This document shows positions 41,210 to 47,408 of a stretch of DNA of 47,408 nucleotides, piece after piece. A model generated the notes under the pieces. That model was not told where the DNA came from. It ran no database searches and worked only from the letters and a program-made list of their open reading frames with translations. The DNA lies in assembly GCA_038045445.1 (NCBI GenBank), contig JBBSYC010000006.1, positions 1-47,408 of the forward strand. Direction: 5' to 3'. Position 1 is the stretch's first letter, and the number at the start of each line of letters is the position of its first letter. Origin of the DNA: SICU01 sp038045445. Its GTDB lineage: Archaea > Nanobdellota > Nanobdellia > Pacearchaeales > GW2011-AR1. The translations under genes and the position numbers were made by a program.

Positions 41210-42167
41210 GGATTTCTTCAAGTATCTCAAGAGTATAGCTTAACAATAAGGGACCTACAATGATTCCAGCTAATCCTAGAAGGGGTGTTCCGCCCATTAC
41301 TCCCAAAAGCATTATTGCGGGGTGTATTCTGGATTCCTTTCCCGCTATTTTTGTTCTTAGTATTGTGTCTAAATATACAGATATGAAAAGACCAAATATA
41401 AGAATGATTATCGAAGAAAGATAATCTCCTTGAATCATTTTTATTATTAATGTTGGAACCCATACTATTGCAGGACCTCCTGGTATAAATGCGAACAAAC
41501 CTATGAGTACTGCCAAAATTAGGTAAGAATCTATCCCTGCAAGTCTGAATCCTATTCCCGCTACTAAAGATTCAATTAATGCAAGAAGTAGTGTTCCCCT
41601 AACTATTTTTTTAGTAATATCTGCTATATCTCTAATTATTTTTTCTTTGTTATTGAAAGGTATGTAATTCTTTACTTTAATTTTTAGTGTTGGCCAATTT
41701 AGAATAAGATAATAGGATACAAATATCATTACAAAAAATGAAACTAACGAAGCTGTTACTGAAAGGGTTATTCCTGAAAGGGTTTTAACTCCTATACTTA
41801 AGAAGTTGTTTGTTAAATCAGATAAATTGAGATTGTAACTTGCTATTGGACCAAAGCTTTCTATTTTTTCAATTACCCATAAAACTTTTCCGCTTTGTAT
41901 TGCTCCATATATCTGAGATACAATTTCCTTAATTACAAGGGTGAGTGGCAATAGGATTATAATAACTATGCTTGCAAGAGTTATTCCTGCAGCCACATTT
42001 GAGGGCATTTTCTTTTCTAACTTTTTGTGAATTGGATATATGAGATAGGTTATAATAAATGCACTAATTATTGCAACAACATAACTTTTTATTATAAGAA
42101 GGGATATTGTAACCAGAACAGATAAAATAATTATTGGAAGATAGCGGTGTATTCCCTCTTTTCTCAT
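41196..42167 (-). CDS. AI-2E/PerM-family membrane transporter
   Basis: 323 residues, about eight membrane helices. The family pattern is clear: VVAIISAFIITYLIYPIHKKLEKKM at the N-terminus, the middle soluble section (about 100-165), then ALIESLVAGIGFRLAGIDSYLILAVL, GLFAFIPGGPAIVWVP and IHPAIMLLGVMGGTPLLGLAGIIVGPLLL at the C-terminus. Members export small molecules or drive Na+/H+ exchange; the substrate here is unknown. It shares a TATA region with the divergent peptidase gene. Confidence 0.88.
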   Translation of the reverse strand: MRKEGIHRYLPIIILSVLVTISLLIIKSYVVAIISAFIITYLIYPIHKKLEKKMPSNVAAGITLASIVIIILLPLTLVIKEIVSQIYGAIQSGKVLWVIEKIESFGPIASYNLNLSDLTNNFLSIGVKTLSGITLSVTASLVSFFVMIFVSYYLILNWPTLKIKVKNYIPFNNKEKIIRDIADITKKIVRGTLLLALIESLVAGIGFRLAGIDSYLILAVLIGLFAFIPGGPAIVWVPTLIIKMIQGDYLSSIIILIFGLFISVYLDTILRTKIAGKESRIHPAIMLLGVMGGTPLLGLAGIIVGPLLLSYTLEILEEILKEH

Positions 42168-42184
42168 TTTAATTGTTGGAGACT

Positions 42185-42197
42185 AATATTAATAAAG
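42185..42197. promoter_or_regulatory. Bidirectional TATA region (AI-2E and prepilin peptidase)
   Basis: TTAATAAA at 42189-42196 is centred 24.5 nt before ATG 42217 and about 25.5 nt from the minus start at 42167. One box can serve both divergent genes. Confidence 0.5.
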
Positions 42198-42216
42198 ATG
42201 TCTCTTTTTCTATTAT

Positions 42217-43044
42217 ATGCAAGAGTATCTTTTTTTATATGGTATTGCCCTTACGTGGGTAATTTTTGCAGTAATACAAGATGTAAAAACAAGAGAGATA
42301 GCTAACTGGCTTACTTTTTCGCTTATTGCTTTCGTTCTTTTTTATAGGGCTTTTTTTTCTTTACAATCTAATAATTTCATGTTTTTTATTTACGGATTAA
42401 CCGGGGTGCTTTTTTTTACGGGTTTGGGGTATCTTTTTTATTACCTAAGGGTTTTTGCAGGTGGAGATGCTAAACTTCTTTTTGGATTAGGGGGAATATT
42501 TCCTTACGAATCTGTTTTTGATTACGCATATTATGGATTTGGATTTATAATATTTCTCTTTACTTCTGGAGTAATATATACTTTAATTTACAGTTTTTTT
42601 ACAATACCTAAAAATCTTAGAAGCTTTAAGAAATCTTTTTTTAATAACATTCTTAAAAGAAAAAGCTATTTTGTAGCCTCTTTTATTTTAGGGCTTTTGA
42701 TATACTTGAAATCTGAAGAATTAGTTTTATTTTCTTTGGCAGTTTTTATATTTTTATCTCCATTGCTTTTTGCCTACGTAAGAGCTATTGAATCTTCATG
42801 CATGGTGAGGCTGGTGCATCCGATTAAACTTACAGAGGGAGACTGGCTTGAAAAAAATGTTAAGGTTGGAAAGGTTATAATTAAGAATAATTTTCAGGGT
42901 TTGTCATTTAAGGAGATATTATTACTGAGGAAGTCTGGAAAGAAGGTTCTTATAAAATATGGTGTTCCATTTGCCCCGGCTTTTGCTTTTGCTTTAATTT
43001 TATTTTTTATTGCTTTAAGGTATTCTTTTTGGGAATTTTTTTAA
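42217..43044 (+). CDS. A24 prepilin/preflagellin peptidase (FlaK/PibD-like)
   Basis: 275 residues, multi-pass. The two catalytic Asp are visible: QDVKTREIANW (first Asp, about 22) and AGGDAKLLFGLGG (GxGD motif, about 83-86). This aspartyl protease cuts the class III signal after Gly in the pilin-like proteins. The longer C-terminal half has further helices and a soluble stretch (about 195-255, including SCMVRLVHPIKLTEGDWL), as in FlaK-like enzymes. It lies close to the pilin-like genes, completing the set. Its end overlaps the convergent HIT gene by 30 bases. Confidence 0.85.
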   Translation: MQEYLFLYGIALTWVIFAVIQDVKTREIANWLTFSLIAFVLFYRAFFSLQSNNFMFFIYGLTGVLFFTGLGYLFYYLRVFAGGDAKLLFGLGGIFPYESVFDYAYYGFGFIIFLFTSGVIYTLIYSFFTIPKNLRSFKKSFFNNILKRKSYFVASFILGLLIYLKSEELVLFSLAVFIFLSPLLFAYVRAIESSCMVRLVHPIKLTEGDWLEKNVKVGKVIIKNNFQGLSFKEILLLRKSGKKVLIKYGVPFAPAFAFALILFFIALRYSFWEFF

Positions 43045-43611
43045 TTCTTTTTTTTCTTCTTTAATTTCTTTTACTTCTGGTTCGTCTTTTTTGTTTATTT
43101 TTTCAAGAATTTGTTGAAGGTCTTGTTCGGAGGGGTTTGACCTTGCGCTTTCAAGAGAGAGGTCTTCGTCATATAAAGGAATTAGATTTATTATTGCTTC
43201 ACCAAACTTTAATTCTGGAATCATTTTTATTTTTTTAGAGTCAAGTTTTTTTGATATTTTGCTTCCTATTATTTCTGCAAACTTTAATATTGTTTCGGGA
43301 ATTTTGTTTTCATCTTCTATTTTATTTTTTGGAATTATTATTGTATGGCCTTTAGAGATGGGTTTTATTTCTAAGACCGCTACTGCTTCTGAACTTTCAT
43401 CTATTTTTTTACTTGGAATTTTTCCAGATACTATCTCTCTAAATATTTTTACATGAGCTTCCTTTTGATTTTGGAGCATTTGTTCTATTGCTTCATCAGA
43501 TAAGTTTTCTATCTGTGCTTCTGCTTCTGCTTTTTGGTCATTTGGTAAGCTCTTTACTTGTTCTAATAGCTGTTTCTTTAATTGAGAAATTTGTTCTTTT
43601 GTCAATGCCAT
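43015..43611 (-). CDS. HIT-fold protein lacking the histidine triad
   Basis: 198 residues from ATG 43611, 1 nt after the aEF1B stop. Residues about 1-50 form a charged helical extension (QLKKQLLEQVKSLPNDQKAE). Then a HIT-like domain: IFREIVSGKIPSKKIDESSE, AVLEIKPISKGHTIIIPKNK. Where HIT proteins carry H-x-H-x-H, here the sequence reads FGEAIINLIPLYDED with no His, so nucleotide hydrolysis by the usual mechanism is not expected. The C-terminus is a Lys/Glu-rich tail. It is coupled to aEF1B and may act in translation or nucleotide sensing; that is inference. Confidence 0.7.
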   Translation of the reverse strand: MALTKEQISQLKKQLLEQVKSLPNDQKAEAEAQIENLSDEAIEQMLQNQKEAHVKIFREIVSGKIPSKKIDESSEAVAVLEIKPISKGHTIIIPKNKIEDENKIPETILKFAEIIGSKISKKLDSKKIKMIPELKFGEAIINLIPLYDEDLSLESARSNPSEQDLQQILEKINKKDEPEVKEIKEEKKELKKFPKRIP

Positions 43612-43612
43612 T

Positions 43613-43888
43613 TTAGCCAAAAGCTCTTCTATAATCCTCTATTGATATTGATGAGACTTCAGGGATTTTTGAGATTATTTCTTCTATAAAATCTGTTCCT
43701 TTTTCTTCTGGGAAAGCCATTTTTAAGATTATTGCTTTTAGACCAAACGCCAAGGGCTTCTCTTCAAAAGTTATGCTTTTTCCACCCTCTTTTTCCATTT
43801 TTTCTCTTATGCTTTCTTTTATTTTTTCAAGATTTGATTCGGGAGATTGGGGCATAATTCTTACGATTGCTATTGCGGTGTTTGCCAT
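43613..43888 (-). CDS. Translation elongation factor aEF1B (EF-1 beta)
   Basis: 91 residues, the typical archaeal length. MANTAIAIVRIMPQSPESNLE start, then KPLAFGLKAIILKMAFPE and the C-terminal SISIEDYRRAFG. It promotes GDP/GTP exchange on aEF1A. A minus-strand TATA box (TTTAAATA, 43912-43919) lies 27.5 nt from the ATG. It is followed at 1 nt by the HIT-like gene. Confidence 0.9.
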   Translation of the reverse strand: MANTAIAIVRIMPQSPESNLEKIKESIREKMEKEGGKSITFEEKPLAFGLKAIILKMAFPEEKGTDFIEEIISKIPEVSSISIEDYRRAFG

Positions 43889-43936
43889 GTTTTTTTACGT
43901 GAAAGACCTTTTTTAAATATGTGCTTTGATAAGGAT

Positions 43937-45274
43937 TTATCTTATTATAAGGGGAATAGGATTACATTGACAAGTATCACTGCAGATTCCTACACTTAAT
44001 GATATTAGGCTTAGACACCCCGTACCTGGAGGAGAGCATTCCATTATATCTTTAAGCATCCATCTTGAGCCACACATTAATTCAGTTTTACACTGTGCCG
44101 AACATCCATCGTTATCATTTCTGTTTCCATCGTCACATTGTTCTCCTGGATCTTTTATCCTGTCTCCACAGATAGAAGCTTTGCAAGTGCATGCTGTCTC
44201 AAAACTACAATATTGATTTTGAGGACAGGCTCTGTTAACGTTACACGTGTTTGTTATCAAGTCTCTTGTTCCGCATGATGTTGGTGTTGTGGGACCTGTT
44301 ATTGGAGCTGGAGCAGGTGATTGTTGAGGAGGAGGGAGAATTCTGGAACCTGTTGAAGGTCTTGGGATAGATGAGCCTCCCGAACCTCCAGAGCGATTTC
44401 CCGTCCAATTTAATGAAGGACTATATCTTCCAAGTTTTTCTACGTAAAGAAATTCTTCTAAATGGAACCACATTTTGGTTCCACCAACATAATCCCAGAA
44501 ATTTGAGTACCACCTTCCGATAGAGTCTTTGCCAATTTCTTTGTCCATCGTTAATGCAAGATAAGGGTCGTATTCTTGAAAATAATATCTTCTACTTCCT
44601 TCAAATAAATGACCTGCAGATTCTATTCCTATTGGTTGAACCATGTGTGCTGATAAATCTACATTGCTTTCATTGTAATGTACTCCACCTAAAACTATTC
44701 CTCCAGATGCAACATTGACTTTTCTCATTCCTTCGACTATGTCTGAAGGTTTGAAGTTATATGGTCGATATAACTTTATTCTAACATTATCTCCTCTATA
44801 ACTTGTTTGTGGTTCTGGTCGAATTATTATTGGAGCATCTGTGAAATTATTAGATCTCATAATAGTTATTTGATAATAATTTATGAGGTCTTTGTTTAAT
44901 TCTGTTATGAGCATTGCAAGATATTCATCGAATGTTCCTGCTCCACCTGTTGATATATGTCCTGCGTTTGAACACATGTTTATTATTTCGGCTCTTGTTA
45001 ATGGCTGGCCGTTTAAGCCTAAAATTGAACTTCTAACCATTGCACCACTAAATACTGCAGCTCCACAAGCATTATCAGGATTGCCTGCTTCTCGAGAACT
45101 TATTAAAATTGGACTATTCACTCTAACATCATAAGTGCCCTGCTGATTGTTTCCACTAGATATTAAAGGGATTATTTTACATACTTCTCCGCTGTTTGCA
45201 GAAACTTGAGTTAAAATTAAGAAGAAATTTATTAAGAAAATAAAGAGTAGTTTCTTATTCATTTTATTATTCAA
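43937..45274 (-). CDS. Secreted C39-like peptidase with Cys-rich repeat
   Basis: 445 residues. Signal peptide at about 8-26 (LLFIFLINFFLILTQVSA). Domain 1 (about 50-250) has NPDNACGAAVFS (C70), LSAHMVQPIG (H210) and FQEYDPYL (D236), the Cys, His and Asp order of C39-like papain-fold peptidases. A Pro/Ser/Gly linker (about 295-335) is followed by a Cys-rich module at about 340-440 with ICGDRIKDPGEQCDDGN and NDGCSAQC, a repeat found in eukaryotic and bacterial surface proteins. There is no C-terminal anchor. A secreted protease or adhesin is likely; catalysis is untested. It overlaps the upstream gene by 8 bases. Confidence 0.65.
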   Translation of the reverse strand: MNNKMNKKLLFIFLINFFLILTQVSANSGEVCKIIPLISSGNNQQGTYDVRVNSPILISSREAGNPDNACGAAVFSGAMVRSSILGLNGQPLTRAEIINMCSNAGHISTGGAGTFDEYLAMLITELNKDLINYYQITIMRSNNFTDAPIIIRPEPQTSYRGDNVRIKLYRPYNFKPSDIVEGMRKVNVASGGIVLGGVHYNESNVDLSAHMVQPIGIESAGHLFEGSRRYYFQEYDPYLALTMDKEIGKDSIGRWYSNFWDYVGGTKMWFHLEEFLYVEKLGRYSPSLNWTGNRSGGSGGSSIPRPSTGSRILPPPQQSPAPAPITGPTTPTSCGTRDLITNTCNVNRACPQNQYCSFETACTCKASICGDRIKDPGEQCDDGNRNDNDGCSAQCKTELMCGSRWMLKDIMECSPPGTGCLSLISLSVGICSDTCQCNPIPLIIR

Positions 45275-45854
45275 ATATCCTTTCTAGTTTTTGACTTTTA
45301 TTTGGGTTAAATTTAAAGATTGGAGGTTTTACTCTATGAATTGATTCGTAAGTGTTTCTTACATCTATGACTTGTGAAATATTTACACTAGATAAACAAT
45401 AAACTATTGCACTTGCTGGAGCTAAACGATATGTTCTATCATCGCGCGTAAGAGGTTGTTCCATTTGAAGTGCGCCAGATTCCATTCTTCTAGTTAGTCC
45501 TCCTATGCGATAATCTACCTGACCGTCACATATACCTGCAAGAATTATTGCAGAACTTATTGAGTTTGCTTGTTCATATCTTCCATTATTTTTTGCATCT
45601 TGGAGTTCTCTTGCAAGAACTTCTAGAGTTGGTTTGTCTGGTCTTTCAGAAGGTCCTGGAGCTCCATAGGGCCAACGGTCATATAAAATTAGAATTTCTT
45701 CTTTTTCTGGATCTGAAACTCTTGCTTGTTGTAATTGATCTCTAATTCTTTCTCCAGGAGTTTTTGGATGATGATAGGTACAGCTTCCGAATGCTAAAGA
45801 AGATGCTACTGCTAAAGGGGCTACACCCCTTCTAAGAAGTTCGGTTATTCCCAT
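45267..45854 (-). CDS. Putative lipoprotein or exported protein, 195 aa
   Basis: N-terminal hydrophobic segment VAPLAVASSLAFGSC with a Cys at about 25 that could be a lipobox (FGSC is a loose match). The mature part is soluble with Cys (GICDGQ, YCLSS), and I recognise no domain. It overlaps the C39-like gene by 8 bases, so the two are probably cotranscribed and may act together at the cell surface. TATTTAAA at 45876-45883 (minus strand) lies 25.5 nt from the ATG. Confidence 0.6.
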   Translation of the reverse strand: MGITELLRRGVAPLAVASSLAFGSCTYHHPKTPGERIRDQLQQARVSDPEKEEILILYDRWPYGAPGPSERPDKPTLEVLARELQDAKNNGRYEQANSISSAIILAGICDGQVDYRIGGLTRRMESGALQMEQPLTRDDRTYRLAPASAIVYCLSSVNISQVIDVRNTYESIHRVKPPIFKFNPNKSQKLERIFE

Positions 45855-45955
45855 GCTTTTTGTAGAATTTTATTATATTTAAATGTCTCTTTTTTGAGAA
45901 TTTTGTAAAAAAGGTTTAGGATTTTCTAAATACTAGTTGTGGATTAGCGTTATTC

Positions 45956-45963
45956 TTTTAAAC
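45956..45963 (+). promoter_or_regulatory. TATA box of the RPA gene
   Basis: TTTTAAAC, centred 24.5 nt before ATG 45984. Confidence 0.55.
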
Positions 45964-45983
45964 CTAAGATTTATTGTGTCTTG

Positions 45984-46874
45984 ATGGATGCTTATACAAA
46001 TCTTGCCGAGAAGATTTCTCGTCACTCTGGACTTTCTTTAGAAGAAATTGGTAAAAAGGTTGATGCAAAGAAATCTAAACTTTCTGGACTTATATCAAGA
46101 GAGGGTGCTGCCCAAATAGTTGCCGCGGAACTCGGGATTAGTTTTGAAAATGAAGTGCTTAAGATTAAAGAACTCACAAATGGATTGAGAAGAACAAATG
46201 TTGTTGGAAAGATAACTCGTGTTTTTCCAGTAAAAGAGTTTTCTAAGAATGGTCGTTCTGGGAAATTTGCAAGTTTCACACTGGGGGATGAAACTTCTAA
46301 TGTTCGCGTTGTTTTGTGGGATTCTAATCATGTTTCCTTGATTGAATCTGGAGCATTGAATCAGGGGACAGTGGTTGAAATAAGAGGAGCTAGTGTAAAA
46401 AATGGGGAATTGCATTTGTCTTCTTTTTCTGATATAAAGTCTAGTGAGCAAAAATTTGATGAAGTTAAAGAAACTGCTGCATTAGTACAAGGGGATTTTT
46501 CTAACGCCAAAGAAGGAGATTTGGTAAGTGTTCGTGCCTTTATTGTTCAGACCTTTGAACCAAGATTTTTTGATTCCAAAAAGAATCAGGGAGAAAAGGG
46601 AGTTTTGTTAAATGTTGTTTTAGATGATGGTACGTCTACGATGAGATCTGTTCTTTTTGGAGAAAATATAAAGAGACTTCTTTCAGTTTCAGATGAAGAA
46701 CTATTTTCTCTTGATTCTTTGAATTTGAAGCGTGCAGAGATACTGGGAGATGAGAAGATATTTACTGGAAATTTCAGGATGAATTCTTTTAGCAATAGTT
46801 TGGAGTTCTCTGTTAGAGGAGTAGAAGACTTTTCAATAGAAGAACTTGTAAAAGATTTGGAACAGAAGGTTTAA
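45984..46874 (+). CDS. rpa: RPA-like single-stranded DNA-binding protein
   Basis: 296 residues from ATG 45984 (MDAYTNLAEKIS), chosen over TTG 45981 by TATA spacing. N-terminal helical domain (1-60, LAEKISRHSGLSLEEIGKKV, ISREGAAQIVAAELG), OB fold 1 (about 68-160; TNVVGKITRVFPVKEF, ASFTLGDETSNVRVVLWD, GTVVEIRGASVKNGELHLS), OB fold 2 (about 170-270; GDLVSVRAFIVQTFEPRF, LLNVVLDDGTSTMRSVLFGEN). No zinc finger is visible. It protects single-stranded DNA in replication and repair. The gene stands alone, ~32 kb from the polD operon. Confidence 0.88.
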   Translation: MDAYTNLAEKISRHSGLSLEEIGKKVDAKKSKLSGLISREGAAQIVAAELGISFENEVLKIKELTNGLRRTNVVGKITRVFPVKEFSKNGRSGKFASFTLGDETSNVRVVLWDSNHVSLIESGALNQGTVVEIRGASVKNGELHLSSFSDIKSSEQKFDEVKETAALVQGDFSNAKEGDLVSVRAFIVQTFEPRFFDSKKNQGEKGVLLNVVLDDGTSTMRSVLFGENIKRLLSVSDEELFSLDSLNLKRAEILGDEKIFTGNFRMNSFSNSLEFSVRGVEDFSIEELVKDLEQKV

Positions 46875-46877
46875 AAT
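46870..46877 (+). promoter_or_regulatory. TATA box of the YdjM-like gene
   Basis: TTTAAAAT, centred 25.5 nt before ATG 46899. It overlaps the RPA stop codon. Confidence 0.55.
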
Positions 46878-46898
46878 TTAACCAAGCTATTTTTGTTT

Positions 46899-47339
46899 AT
46901 GCTTAACAGAACACATATTGCAATAGGGCTGTTTTTCATGCTTTTTTTTGTTTCTAAGGTCGTGCATGTTTGGACCTACATTTTTGTTTTTGCTGTTGCA
47001 ACTCTTCTCCCTAATTTAGATAGATTTTTTTCATTTAGATTTTTTATGAAGATTGGAAAAGAGAATTCTAGGAAGAGGGGTCTTCTTCATAGTTTTACTT
47101 TTTGTTTAATTATCACTCTTTTATTGGCATGGTTTTTTCCTACAGTTGCTTTTCCATTTTTTTTAGCTTATGGGACTCATCTAATAGCTGATTCATGGAC
47201 CGTCGAGGGAATTTATCCTTTTTGGCCATTGAGACATGTTGCAAAGGGAAGCGTTAGAAATGGGGGAAGTCTTGAGAAAATAATCTTTTTCTCTTTTATT
47301 TTTGCAGATGTGGTTTTGGCTTGGATTTTGGTAGCTTAA
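46899..47339 (+). CDS. Membrane-bound metal-dependent hydrolase, YdjM-like (DUF457)
   Basis: 146 residues from ATG 46899 (MLNRTHIAIG), set by the TATA box. About four membrane helices. The family metal-binding residues are seen in NRTHIAIG (His), LLPNLDRF (Asp), RGLLHSF (His) and YGTHLIADSWTVEGIYPFWPL (His and Asp). This is the LexA-associated/YdjM group of small membrane phosphatase-like proteins, whose substrate is not settled. Confidence 0.82.
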   Translation: MLNRTHIAIGLFFMLFFVSKVVHVWTYIFVFAVATLLPNLDRFFSFRFFMKIGKENSRKRGLLHSFTFCLIITLLLAWFFPTVAFPFFLAYGTHLIADSWTVEGIYPFWPLRHVAKGSVRNGGSLEKIIFFSFIFADVVLAWILVA

Positions 47340-47408
47340 TTGCTTTTGACTGATGTAGTATCCTAATATTCTTGCATGGGGTACTAACCCTATAATTTCG
47401 TGTACTCA
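47340..47408. other. Window end, nothing identifiable
   Basis: 69 bases after the YdjM-like gene. There is a short GGGT-ACTA-ACCC hairpin, but no gene start, tRNA or repeat that I can support. Confidence 0.5.

Noticed and set aside
41007..41243. 78-aa plus-strand ORF
   Set aside because: It overlaps the end of the 40742 pilin-like gene in another frame and runs through the promoter and coding region of the small basic protein at 41081, which has better start support.
47340..47408. tRNA or gene start at the right edge
   Set aside because: The only structure is a 4-bp hairpin; no cloverleaf, no start codon with a TATA box.

Overview
The window is a gene-dense, AT-rich archaeal chromosome segment. 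The diagnostic genes are Orc1/Cdc6, both subunits of DNA polymerase D, an archaeal Lhr helicase, aEF1B, an archaeal-type TyrRS, an RPA-like single-strand binding protein, Hef-type helicase and nuclease genes, and many class III (type IV pilin-like) signal peptides. Small proteins, very short spacers, overlapping ends and the style of the surface proteins suggest a DPANN archaeon, perhaps of the Pacearchaeota/Woesearchaeota group. That placement is inference; no rRNA gene is present to test it. More than twenty genes begin about 23-28 nt from the centre of a TATA box, so most transcripts look leaderless. Genes inside operons are usually joined by ATGA or TAATG overlaps.

Layout. 1-2230 holds small DNA-binding-type proteins: two with a repetitive linker followed by a winged helix, another small winged-helix candidate, and unknowns. 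2282-5595 is the lhr plus metallophosphoesterase pair. 5602-6364 holds a possible SecB-like protein and a PRC-barrel protein. 6365-6861 is a non-coding, extremely AT-rich region with three ORB-like sites, a probable replication origin. It precedes a replication operon: cdc6, polD small subunit, an HD phosphohydrolase, polD large subunit (6862-14094). 14129-23859 is mixed housekeeping: a TctA-like transporter, an M16 peptidase, a TGS GTPase, a glycosylated surface protein, TyrRS, a membrane-tethered OB protein, a Hef split into nuclease and helicase genes, and an M50-like membrane protein.

23969-43044 is dominated by what looks like a type IV pilus or pilus-like secretion machine. It has three paralogous multi-pass membrane proteins, two coiled-coil proteins, a large FlaI/TadA-like ATPase, a double T2SSF platform protein paired with a GT9-like glycosyltransferase, eleven pilin-like proteins with K/R-rich-G class III signal peptides plus one anchored Cys-rich protein, and a GxGD prepilin peptidase. 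Several pilin-like proteins carry large Cys-containing extracellular domains. This is the best candidate for a little-described system in the window.

43015-47339 holds a HIT-fold protein without its His triad behind aEF1B, a secreted C39-like/cysteine-rich protein with a putative lipoprotein, RPA, and a YdjM-like membrane hydrolase. No tRNA, rRNA, CRISPR array, insertion sequence or intein was recognised.
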